NCBI GenBank assembly: GCA_029268515.1
Contig: JAQWNP010000001.1
Coordinates: 296,297-360,296, forward strand
DNA from: Phycisphaerales bacterium
Lineage (GTDB): Bacteria; Planctomycetota; Phycisphaerae; Phycisphaerales; SM1A02
Direction: 5' to 3'
DNA length: 64,000 bases
Shown: piece after piece, positions 35,246 to 43,562 of the stretch
How positions within the stretch are numbered: the first letter of the stretch is position 1
Layout of the letters: the number at the start of each line of letters is the position of its first letter
The notes under the pieces: model-generated
Told to the model about the DNA's origin: nothing
Seen by the model: the letters and a program-made list of their open reading frames with translations, nothing else
The model's database searches: none
Translations under genes and position numbers: made by a program

Positions 35246-35531
35246 TCATCATCATCTTGCTGCCCTTATGACAATCGATTTGCTGAAAAAGAGAGCAGCC
35301 CTCATGAATTCTAGGGCCCGGTAATCTGAAGCTAGCCCCGATGATTCCTACGCCAGCGTGGTTATAGGACTCTGGAGTCGGGCATTTCGTCGCCGAATGC
35401 CGTAATCCACATCTACCCACTCAGATCCGGTCATCTCCCCTCAACCGGGGCCCTCCAAGGGACGATGAAGTAAGCGAGCAAGCCCAATCGGGCTCGTCGT
35501 AGTGTTCTTCATGACTGGAGGCAGGCACCCT
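35246..35531. other. Untranslated gap with several hairpins upstream of pilM
   Basis: No gene is visible. The sequence contains small perfect stems: GACTC/GAGTC (near 35370), GGCATT/AATGCC (near 35382-35400), CCCC/GGGG (near 35437-35450) and AGCCC/GGGCT (near 35480-35494, just before the pilM Shine-Dalgarno). It is probably the promoter and 5' leader of the pilM operon. It did not match a riboswitch consensus I could recognise, including c-di-GMP types. Confidence 0.4.
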
Positions 35532-36776
35532 ATGGGCCTTGGTATGTTCTCTGCACAACCTTCGCCAATTGCAATTGACTTCGGCTCATCAAGCCTGAAG
35601 TTGCTGCAAGTCTCTAGCGCTGAGCAACCTGATTTGCTCGCTGCTGTTGAGATTCCTATTCCCTCGCAAATACGTGGCGATCTCGACAAGCAGATGGAGT
35701 TCTATGCAAGCGAACTTCCACCGGCCCTCAAGAAGGGCCAGTTCAAGGGCAAGCGTTGCATTCTCTCTATCCCTTGCCAGCAGAGCATCATCCAGCATCT
35801 GCAGCTCTCCGGCGTCACTGAGTCAAACATGGAAGATTTGGTGCAATCCAATCTACAGATTCAACTCAACTGCATGCCTGGAAGCCTCGTCTCCCGATCT
35901 TTCCCTGTCGCCAGTGTCTACCGTGACGATCAACCAGCGACAGAGATCATCACCCTGGCGATTCGACGTGAGTTGGTGATGCGTTATGTTTCGATGCTCA
36001 AGAAGTGCAAACTCACCGCCGTGGGTGTGCACTCCGAACTCATGGCGATGATCCACGCTTTTGATCATTTGAATCGCCGTGATTCTGATCAAAATACAAG
36101 CACACTCTATGTTGACTTTGGATGGAGCGCCACTCGCGTTGCCATCGCACATGGCAGTAATCTCGTTTTCGCCAGAGCGATCGCACTTGGTGGTCGTGAT
36201 CTAGACTTACACATTTCTGACAAACATCATTGTGATATCTCAGCAGCTCACAGCCAGCGACTCTCGCTGATGAACCAAACAGAAGTAGCACACACAAGTC
36301 ATTCTCCTGAAGGCATGGCCATCTTCAAAGCTGGCCTTGCTCAAGGCAAAGCGCAAGAAGCCGCTATGAGTAATCAAGGTGGTGTCGCTGTTCAGACGGA
36401 TCGGCGTATTGGTCAGATTGCACCAGCTCTACGCCACGACATAGGCGGAGCAGATACACATTCCCCGATTGAGGAGCTCTCCCTAAAAGAAGTCATAGAT
36501 ACAATGACTGATGAACTATCGATGTGTGTTCGTTATCACGATGGCCTTTTCCCTGGACGTCAAATTGATCGTGTTGTCATGGTCGGTGGTGAAGCACGTC
36601 AGAACTGGCTCTGTCGAACACTTGTAAAATCTTTGCGTCTTCCCGGCCAGTTGGGTGATCCACTCGCTCGTCTCGCCTATTCCAGTAATTCAAACGTGAC
36701 AGGTCTGACTTTCGGCCAGCCACAGCCCGGCTGGGCTGTGCCCTGTGGCCTGACAGCCTGCTCGATCGATCTTTAG
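35532..36776 (+). CDS. pilM: Type IV pilus assembly protein PilM-like ATPase
   Basis: 414 residues with an actin/FtsA-like fold. Phosphate-1 motif AIDFGSSSLKLLQVS, a second DFGWSATRVAIAHG and a third VVMVGGEARQNWL provide the nucleotide site. PilM docks on the cytoplasmic tail of PilN to form the inner-membrane ring of the pilus machine. GGAGG lies 11 nt before ATG 35532; upstream in-frame starts (GTG 35502, ATG 35511) are alternatives. Compared with typical PilM (~350) it has a ~60-residue insertion around 230-310 rich in His/Ser. First gene of a five-gene pilus operon. Confidence 0.87.
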   Translation: MGLGMFSAQPSPIAIDFGSSSLKLLQVSSAEQPDLLAAVEIPIPSQIRGDLDKQMEFYASELPPALKKGQFKGKRCILSIPCQQSIIQHLQLSGVTESNMEDLVQSNLQIQLNCMPGSLVSRSFPVASVYRDDQPATEIITLAIRRELVMRYVSMLKKCKLTAVGVHSELMAMIHAFDHLNRRDSDQNTSTLYVDFGWSATRVAIAHGSNLVFARAIALGGRDLDLHISDKHHCDISAAHSQRLSLMNQTEVAHTSHSPEGMAIFKAGLAQGKAQEAAMSNQGGVAVQTDRRIGQIAPALRHDIGGADTHSPIEELSLKEVIDTMTDELSMCVRYHDGLFPGRQIDRVVMVGGEARQNWLCRTLVKSLRLPGQLGDPLARLAYSSNSNVTGLTFGQPQPGWAVPCGLTACSIDL

Positions 36777-36787
36777 GAGCCCTTCAC

Positions 36788-37573
36788 ATGCCTAGCAAGA
36801 GCTTCCTTCCTGATGATTATGTAGAAGAACGACTTGATCTCCGCGCCAACATTATGAGTGGCGTGCTCTTCGTAATCGTGATGCTTGGTGTTATTGGCGC
36901 CTTCTTTGTTACCAATCAAAAGTGGCAGACCATCAGAACTGCTCAGGCAAAGGTCGCCCAGAAGTACGAAGAGGCTGGCCGACAAATCTACGAGCTCACA
37001 GAATTAGAAGAGCAAAAGAAGTCAATGCTCTCCAAAGCCGAAATGGCATCAAGCCTTGTTGAACGTGTGCCTCGATCGATCTTATTGGCTGAAGTAATCA
37101 ATCGTATGCCTGATCAACTCAGCATTCTCGAATTTGATCTCACTTCTGAGAAGGTACGACAACTCACAACAGATCCTTCGACCGGTTCGAATCGTCCTAC
37201 GCGAGGAAAAACACGCTCAGACGTTGCAAAGGAACTTGATCAACAACCAGCACCCAAATTCCGAGTGAAATTACAAATCACTGGGCTCGCTGTCACAGAT
37301 CTTGAAGTCTCACAATTTATTCACGCTTTGAAGAACTTTGAGCTTCTCGAAACAGTGTCACTGGAATACTCCGAAGGCAAAGAGATTATGGATGAGGAAT
37401 ATCGTGAGTTTCGTATCCATGTCACGCTCAATGAGACCGCAGATATCAGCAACATCACACCGTTACAGATCCCTCGAGGCCCCGGCGGACAAGTCGCCCG
37501 TGCTGTTATCCCTGAAACAGATTCACCAGTAAGAAGCCACACCCTTGCTCATGAACAATTGAGGAACCAATAG
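36788..37573 (+). CDS. pilN: PilN-like inner-membrane pilus assembly protein
   Basis: 261 residues: a short cytoplasmic head with LPDDYVEERLDLRANI, where family members have the PilM-binding INLLP-type motif. One membrane helix (~24-44), a coiled coil (~50-85) and a ferredoxin-like periplasmic domain (about 150-220, FRVKLQITGLAVTDLEVSQF) follow. AGGAG stands 8 nt before the ATG. It sits between pilM and pilO, 11 bp after pilM. The C-terminal ~35 residues are extra and disordered. Confidence 0.82.
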   Translation: MPSKSFLPDDYVEERLDLRANIMSGVLFVIVMLGVIGAFFVTNQKWQTIRTAQAKVAQKYEEAGRQIYELTELEEQKKSMLSKAEMASSLVERVPRSILLAEVINRMPDQLSILEFDLTSEKVRQLTTDPSTGSNRPTRGKTRSDVAKELDQQPAPKFRVKLQITGLAVTDLEVSQFIHALKNFELLETVSLEYSEGKEIMDEEYREFRIHVTLNETADISNITPLQIPRGPGGQVARAVIPETDSPVRSHTLAHEQLRNQ

Positions 37574-37575
37574 CC

Positions 37576-38136
37576 ATGCATATTGGAGCACGACAATGGA
37601 TCTTCTTTATCTTGTTAGCCACCGTCCCACTGGCTGCGTACTTCTACGTTTTTGAACCTCGCAACAGTGAGATCAGCCAGATTCAAGATAAACTACGTGT
37701 CAAACAGGCACGCCTTACACGCTTAGCTGAGATGGAGCGCACCATCTCTGATCTCGGTTCCATGATTGACCAAGGCCGTGACGCAATCGATCAGCTTGAA
37801 CTCAAGCTACCATCGAAACAACATGTTGATGTCATTCTTGCTCAGGTATGGACCATTGCCAGCCGCAATGGCTTGGAGCCACAGTCATTTAAGACACAAG
37901 CAGAGAGACAGGTTGGTTCCTCAGACTATCGCGAAGCGCCCCATCGCATCGAGATTGAAGGGTCATTCGATGGCTTCTATCAGTTTTTATTGGAGCTCGA
38001 AGCGTTGCCTCGAATCACCCGTGTTCATTCTTTATCGATCCGTCACTCAGGTGGCCCTTTAGGACCACGCAGTGCAGATCGTGACACAGGCCTCATCAAC
38101 GCTGACTTCATTCTGAGTATTTACTACGAAGGCTAG
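37576..38136 (+). CDS. pilO: PilO-like inner-membrane pilus assembly protein
   Basis: 186 residues with an N-terminal helix (WIFFILLATVPLAAYFYVF), a coiled coil (~30-85) and a C-terminal ferredoxin-like domain (EIEGSFDGFYQFLLELEALPRITRVHSLSI), the classical PilO pattern. It forms a heterodimer with PilN. Two bases separate the pilN stop from its ATG, indicating tight coupling. Confidence 0.85.
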   Translation: MHIGARQWIFFILLATVPLAAYFYVFEPRNSEISQIQDKLRVKQARLTRLAEMERTISDLGSMIDQGRDAIDQLELKLPSKQHVDVILAQVWTIASRNGLEPQSFKTQAERQVGSSDYREAPHRIEIEGSFDGFYQFLLELEALPRITRVHSLSIRHSGGPLGPRSADRDTGLINADFILSIYYEG

Positions 38137-38166
38137 GAATGGTCTTTTTTCGTCCGGAGCATGATC

Positions 38167-38916
38167 ATGAATTTAAATGATCCAAACCAAACAAGTGAGG
38201 GACAGGAGTTCGAGGGCAATAGCCTTGACCCTGTCTTTGATGAAACCCTTGATGCGATGAATTCCGGAGGCAACACCGGGCGTGGTTCACGTGCCCGCCG
38301 CCTGCGAACAGGGGCACTGCTCTTGTCCGGTGCCATCGTCCTTGCATGTGGATCACTGTTTTTCTTAGGGAAGTCTGTACGAAACGCGGCTGCCACGACT
38401 GTCAATCCCGTGTTTGAGCAGGTTGACACCTTCATCACCACCTTGACCGGCGGGAACGAAGAAATGCCCGTCAACATTTTGGCAGTTGCTGCAGAAACGG
38501 ATCGAGCTATTCTTGAGGTACTGAGCGAACCATATACAGCTCGCCAGGTGCTACTCCAAGATGTTCAGCGGAATCCATTTGTGCTATTGACCGCATCTGT
38601 CTCAATGCCGGATCCGAACGATGACCTAAACTCAATCGGACGGCACTCAGAAGCTCGTTGGTTGTCGGATCAAAAATCCAGACGCAGTGATATTCTCAAA
38701 GCGGCCGAAGAGCTGAAGGTCAAATCAATCATTATGGGCGCTGTCGCTCTTGCGAACGTCAATGGTTCCATTGTCCGAATCAATGACTCTATTATGACAG
38801 ATGCAGGTATTGAATTCAGAATTAAGGCGATTGGAAACACTGCGGTGACTGCATCTGCACGTGCGCCTGAACTTGATTTAGAAGTCGAAGTTGTTATTCC
38901 CCTGAAGCGGAACTAA
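38167..38916 (+). CDS. Membrane-anchored protein at the PilP/GspC position
   Basis: 249 residues: a polar cytoplasmic tail (~1-55), one membrane helix (GALLLSGAIVLACGSLFFLG), a spacer, then QRNPF and a small beta domain (LKVKSIIMGAVALANVNGSIVRIND, then GIEFRIKAIGNTAVT). This resembles the PilP/GspC homology-region pattern (L-x-G...A-x-I-N-G...G-D...V..I), which links the inner-membrane platform to the secretin. GGAG is 7 nt before ATG 38167, so that start is preferred over 38161. Similarity to PilP is structural and contextual only. Confidence 0.6.
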   Translation: MNLNDPNQTSEGQEFEGNSLDPVFDETLDAMNSGGNTGRGSRARRLRTGALLLSGAIVLACGSLFFLGKSVRNAAATTVNPVFEQVDTFITTLTGGNEEMPVNILAVAAETDRAILEVLSEPYTARQVLLQDVQRNPFVLLTASVSMPDPNDDLNSIGRHSEARWLSDQKSRRSDILKAAEELKVKSIIMGAVALANVNGSIVRINDSIMTDAGIEFRIKAIGNTAVTASARAPELDLEVEVVIPLKRN

Positions 38917-38963
38917 TCCGCTCTCACAAATGGGGACAGACTCAAGTTTATGGAGTATCGACG

Positions 38964-41051
38964 GTGGGTAAGTTCGATCTAGATGACGTTTTAAAAGAAC
39001 TTGGTGGTATTGAAGCAGGTCTTGAACACGACGGCACCGATAAAGCCAGTGCTGACAATCGTGCTGCTGATTCCAAAGAACCAGCTGTAGGCACGGAGAC
39101 AGACCACCATGACCTCGACCGAGTCATCGGTGCGCCTTCAGTTAACTCCGACTCCACAAATAGCGGCGTGCCGATCTTCGTGCGCAATGATCCAAGCGAA
39201 ACGCCACGCCCTCCAGATCTTACTGGTCGAGGCCTTGGCGAAGAAGCAACCACATCTATGGCAGCTGACGACGCCAATCCAAACCGCATCAGACCAACCG
39301 ATGCGCTACGGGAAATTTACTCACCAGAAGAAGATGGCATAAGCCAAGAACAAATAGATCTGGGCAGCTGCCTCGTTGAAAGAGAAGTGATCACGGCCGA
39401 ATTACTAACGAGTGCTCAGCGGGTCATTAAACAATCACCTGGTAAGCCACTTGCAGATACGCTCATCGAAATGGGCGCTTTTGAAGCAGACATCCAAGCC
39501 ATTGTCGCAGAAATCAATCGCCTCTCTTTCGAACGACTGGACCTTGACCAAGAAGACGCCGTTGATCTGAAATTACTCAATCGTCTTGGAGCAGATTTCT
39601 GTCGACAAGCTTTTATACTTCCGCTTCGAAAAGAGGGCACACGCCTTGTCGTTGGAACAGCAAGTCCGGATGATGTATTTCTGCTGGATGATGTCAAACG
39701 CCGACTCAAGGTTAGTTCAGTAAAACACGTACTCCTCACCCGCGCTGATATTCGAGCGGTACTTGATACTGCCACCGATACCGAAGCGGAAGAGTACAAC
39801 ATTGATGAACTGTTGAGCGATGTTGAAGAAGACGATGTCGAAGTACTTCGTGCCTCTGATGAAGATAAGTCTGTCGATGATGAAGCTGACAGCTCCCCAG
39901 TTGTTCGTTATGTCAATCATATTATTCAAACAGCACTCAAAGAAGGTGCATCAGATATTCATATTGAGCCTGAAGAAAAAGCACTCAAGGTTCGATTCCG
40001 AATCGATGGTGTTCTTTATGAAGTCCTGACACCGCCAAAGAAACTATTCGCAGCAATTACATCACGTATAAAAATCATGGCAAACTTGGATATTGCCGAA
40101 CGCCGACTTCCACAAGATGGTCGGATCCGCGCCAATGTTCATGGCCGCAAAGTTGATCTACGTGTGTCGACCGTACCAACTGCTCGGGGCGAAAAGACTG
40201 TACTTCGTATCCTCGACAATCGCGCCATTCAGGTTCCATTGGAAGACTTAGGCTTCTCGACGGAACATTTGACTCACTGGAAGCACCAAATCACACAACC
40301 GCACGGGATCATCTTGGTGACGGGACCAACTGGCTCTGGTAAAACGACCACCCTTTATTCATCACTGCAGCAGATGGACTTACGTAAGCTCAACGTGGCT
40401 ACGGTGGAAGATCCCGTGGAGTATCAAATCGGGAACATCACACAGATCCAAACCCATGAACGCATTGGATTGACTTTTTCTAGTTCCCTTCGCTCCCTGA
40501 TGCGTCAGGACCCAGATGTCATCATGATTGGCGAAATTCGTGATCAAGAGACTGCAACAATCGCAATTCAGGCATCACTTACTGGACACTTGGTTCTCTC
40601 AACATTGCATACCAATGATGCGCCATCCTCGTTGACACGTTTAATTAACATTGGCATTGAGCCATTCTTGATTTCATCCGCCGTCAGCACTGTGCTGGCT
40701 CAGCGATTAGTCCGTTGCAATTGCTCACACTGCCTGACAACATCAGAGCTTCCTAAAGAGCTCGAAGATCTGGTACGCGATTCTGGCGTCAATGCCAATA
40801 ATATTAAACAAAGCACTGGCTGTGAACGATGCCGAAATACTGGCTATCAAGGTCGAGTTGGCCTTTATGAACTACTGCATATCGATGACACCATCCGCGA
40901 TTCTATCGTTGCAAGCCCCAACGTCACAGAGCTACGAAATCTGTGCGTCCAACGCGGCATGATCACCTTACGCCAAGATGGTTTTTCAAAGGTTGATCGC
41001 GGAATTACCACCATTGATGAAGTACTACGCGTCACTGAAGATAGTCGTTAA
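38964..41051 (+). CDS. pilB: Type IV pilus / type II secretion assembly ATPase PilB (GspE)
   Basis: A 695-residue hexameric extension ATPase. The N-terminal ~110 residues are acidic and poorly conserved. The T2SSE-N domain (about 130-270) includes GKPLADTLIEMGA. The motor domain has RYVNHIIQTALKEGASDIHIEP, Walker A GPTGSGKTTTLYSS, the Asp box TVEDPVEYQIGNITQ, Walker B LMRQDPDVIMIGEIRD and the His box TGHLVLSTLHTND. A zinc tetracysteine is formed by CNCSHC and CERCRNTGYQGRVG. Start is GTG 38964 with GGAG 8 nt upstream. It closes the pil operon; no secretin or PilC is in the window. Confidence 0.93.
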   Translation: MGKFDLDDVLKELGGIEAGLEHDGTDKASADNRAADSKEPAVGTETDHHDLDRVIGAPSVNSDSTNSGVPIFVRNDPSETPRPPDLTGRGLGEEATTSMAADDANPNRIRPTDALREIYSPEEDGISQEQIDLGSCLVEREVITAELLTSAQRVIKQSPGKPLADTLIEMGAFEADIQAIVAEINRLSFERLDLDQEDAVDLKLLNRLGADFCRQAFILPLRKEGTRLVVGTASPDDVFLLDDVKRRLKVSSVKHVLLTRADIRAVLDTATDTEAEEYNIDELLSDVEEDDVEVLRASDEDKSVDDEADSSPVVRYVNHIIQTALKEGASDIHIEPEEKALKVRFRIDGVLYEVLTPPKKLFAAITSRIKIMANLDIAERRLPQDGRIRANVHGRKVDLRVSTVPTARGEKTVLRILDNRAIQVPLEDLGFSTEHLTHWKHQITQPHGIILVTGPTGSGKTTTLYSSLQQMDLRKLNVATVEDPVEYQIGNITQIQTHERIGLTFSSSLRSLMRQDPDVIMIGEIRDQETATIAIQASLTGHLVLSTLHTNDAPSSLTRLINIGIEPFLISSAVSTVLAQRLVRCNCSHCLTTSELPKELEDLVRDSGVNANNIKQSTGCERCRNTGYQGRVGLYELLHIDDTIRDSIVASPNVTELRNLCVQRGMITLRQDGFSKVDRGITTIDEVLRVTEDSR

Positions 41052-41058
41052 AGAAACA

Positions 41059-41607
41059 TTACGGCCAGAATGCCGTGACGACTAACACCGCAAAGATAAC
41101 GACACCGATCAGGAACTTACCCATTGTTCCTAACAGTCGACCAATCGTGGCACCGATTGCTGCCTTAGCCATCGTCCCACCGCCAACTTGATTGCGACCA
41201 GTCATCTCACCAATCAATGCGCCCACGAATGTTCCTATCAATGCGCCAATAAGAGTACCGAGAATTGGTATCGGAATGAATGGCGTCAACGCAATAGCGC
41301 CGACAATCCCACCAATAATAGCTCCGATCATTCCTCGCTTCGTACCACCTCCTTTACGAGTACCAACGGCACCGGCGATGGCTTCTAAGACCTCACCGAG
41401 AACTGCTAGAACGACGCAAACACCAATCCATATCCAACCGAACGTCTCTTTGTCTTCACTGCCAATCCACATGGTGTCAATCAACTCAACCCCAACAGCC
41501 AAGATCAACATAAGCCATGTGCCAGGCAAACCCAACAAGACAAGGATGAGGCATCCGGCCGCCAAAAAGGTGAATATCAGAGCAACAAGATATGAGATTA
41601 TGAGCAT
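41059..41607 (-). CDS. DUF456 family membrane protein
   Basis: A very hydrophobic protein of ~182 residues, with helices at the N-terminus (LIISYLVALIFTFLAAGCLILVLLGLPG). A Gly-rich central region (GGIVGAIALTPFIPIPILGTLIGALIGTFVGALIGE) is characteristic of DUF456, followed by a C-terminal helix. Function unknown. An in-frame start at 41649 would overlap the divergent gene at 41628; the ATG at 41607 avoids that, and ATG 41634 is an intermediate choice. Its stop lies 7 bp from the pilB stop. Confidence 0.75.
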   Translation of the reverse strand: MLIISYLVALIFTFLAAGCLILVLLGLPGTWLMLILAVGVELIDTMWIGSEDKETFGWIWIGVCVVLAVLGEVLEAIAGAVGTRKGGGTKRGMIGAIIGGIVGAIALTPFIPIPILGTLIGALIGTFVGALIGEMTGRNQVGGGTMAKAAIGATIGRLLGTMGKFLIGVVIFAVLVVTAFWP

Positions 41608-41627
41608 GACGCCTGTATCATGATGTA

Positions 41628-43562
41628 ATGACATCATGTCCGTCAACATCCCTCAATATTGTTGCCCTTGCTGTCTTGCTCACAACACTTGCTGCTGAGC
41701 CTCTTCGGGGACAAGATTTCAAGCCAGATAACGCCGCATACTGGTACCAGCAAGCAAGTAATGAGATTATGGCACTTCCTGAGGAAGATCTCAACGCCAT
41801 CTATCTCTACCTTGAAAACCCAATAAGGACTCCCAATCAGCGAGTGGTCAGTGCAATGGAGCGATGCAAAGGCGCCATCGCCCTACTCCACAAAGGTGCC
41901 CATCGGCAATACTGTGATCACCACTTAGATTACTCACAAGGCGTCAGCTTACTTGTGCCTCATCTTAGCCCACTTCGAACTGCATCAAAAATTTTGGCTG
42001 CCGATGCTAAATTGAATTTAGCACAAGGCAACACCAACAAGGCTGTTGAGAGTCTCAATGCGGGCTATCGCATATCTGATCATACCTCCAGTGATTCACT
42101 ATTTATAAGCTCTTTGGTTTCGGTCGCTAACTTTACAAGTGTGGACCAGCAAGTGCAGCAAGCTCTTGATCGAGCAGAGCTTGAACCCAGTAACTGTGAT
42201 CGTTTACTCAGCGCCACGAAGCAACTTAGAGAGAAGGATTTTAATTTCCTTGAGTCCATGGCTATGGAACAAGTAATGATGAGCAATTGGGCGATTCGTG
42301 AATTCGAGTCTCCCGGGAGTACTGACTTATCTTTCGAGGAACTTCAAATAGATCCACTGCTGATAACACAGCGCTCACTTGACGAAAATATAAGAGAGTA
42401 TGACCAAGCCATGGACGAGTTTATGGTCATCTTTCAAGAAGAAGATCTCTTAGAGCAAGAACGAAAACTCTTAGAGTGGAGCAACTTTGTTGAGGGCGGA
42501 GGCTATGGCCAACTGGCTGCTCAATTGACGCCCGCATTTGACAAGGTCGCTCAACAGATCACTGCCACGAATTTACAACTCGATCAACGCATCGCCACGC
42601 TGGAAAAGATTGCCAGCGGCAATTTAAAACCCGCAGAAAAAGTCAATGCGGCAATCATCTACCAAAACGCTTTTACCCGGTACAAAGAAATACCAGACGA
42701 ACAGAAGCTTGCTTTGTTAGCAATTGACCCTGGGGCTCCATACCAAACCGGTCCAACAATCAATCAGGAAGACATCACCGCTGCCTTAGCACTGTTTGCC
42801 GAAGCAGCAATGCTGGAACAGTGCGATTTTTCAGTACTGCTTCCTGAACCAAGTGCACCACTTGGCCCCTGGTACACCGCTCACATGAGAAACGGGATTC
42901 GAGCGATCTTGTTACGAGCTGCTTACCATCTCGCCAACAATCGATTTGAAGATGCCACCGCTGATTTAAATTCTGCCTACCGCATGATCCACCATCTAAG
43001 TGAAGACCACCGTCTCTTAAGTGCAATGGTAGCCCAACAAAGCATACGTGAAGCAAATAGAATTCTCGCCCGAATCATCGCTGAGAAACCACAAGATCCG
43101 ATAGGCAAAGACTTACGACAAACGGTCACCAACCTGTCTGTTTCTGATCCATTTGGGTACATTCAGGCAATTGAAAACGACACGGCTGACATTCGTTTTT
43201 GGACGACCTCTCATAAGCACATAGCGCCGTCCATGTCCAGTGCTGACCTGCTCACGCTTATGGCAATCATTGATACGCTTGCCCAGGCTGGAACCGATCG
43301 TAACAACATCAGATGGACCGAGGTTGAATTGATGCCTCGCATCATTGACTTAGAAGCGCTCGAACAAGCTCGACAACGTGCGCCGCAAATGGCTTACCTC
43401 TTGAAGAGCAAAGAAGTTCAGATGATTATTGATTCTGGTTTGCCAGATATTGCTTCTCTCACACAACGAAAACAAGATGCTCGTTCTGATATACGGCAAG
43501 TCTGGCGATTACTAGACAAAAAAGAGATCGGAAACAAGAGCTCTCCGTCTGTCAGCGAATGA
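41628..43562 (+). CDS. Hypothetical secreted protein, helical-repeat-like
   Basis: 644 residues with a signal peptide (LNIVALAVLLTTLAAEPLRGQ). The mature protein looks almost entirely alpha-helical. Two resembling halves open with similar segments: a region near 130-200 with ADAKLNLAQGNTNKAVESLNAGYRI, and one near 420-470 with AAYHLANNRFEDATADLNSAYRM. These are TPR-like and suggest an internal duplication. No enzyme motif was seen. The start is divergent from the DUF456 gene and the stop overlaps that of signal peptidase I by 11 bp. Confidence 0.65.
   Translation: MTSCPSTSLNIVALAVLLTTLAAEPLRGQDFKPDNAAYWYQQASNEIMALPEEDLNAIYLYLENPIRTPNQRVVSAMERCKGAIALLHKGAHRQYCDHHLDYSQGVSLLVPHLSPLRTASKILAADAKLNLAQGNTNKAVESLNAGYRISDHTSSDSLFISSLVSVANFTSVDQQVQQALDRAELEPSNCDRLLSATKQLREKDFNFLESMAMEQVMMSNWAIREFESPGSTDLSFEELQIDPLLITQRSLDENIREYDQAMDEFMVIFQEEDLLEQERKLLEWSNFVEGGGYGQLAAQLTPAFDKVAQQITATNLQLDQRIATLEKIASGNLKPAEKVNAAIIYQNAFTRYKEIPDEQKLALLAIDPGAPYQTGPTINQEDITAALALFAEAAMLEQCDFSVLLPEPSAPLGPWYTAHMRNGIRAILLRAAYHLANNRFEDATADLNSAYRMIHHLSEDHRLLSAMVAQQSIREANRILARIIAEKPQDPIGKDLRQTVTNLSVSDPFGYIQAIENDTADIRFWTTSHKHIAPSMSSADLLTLMAIIDTLAQAGTDRNNIRWTEVELMPRIIDLEALEQARQRAPQMAYLLKSKEVQMIIDSGLPDIASLTQRKQDARSDIRQVWRLLDKKEIGNKSSPSVSE

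Noticed and set aside
35246..35531. Possible c-di-GMP riboswitch before the pilus operon
   Set aside because: The context is attractive, but I could not find the conserved core of either c-di-GMP class.
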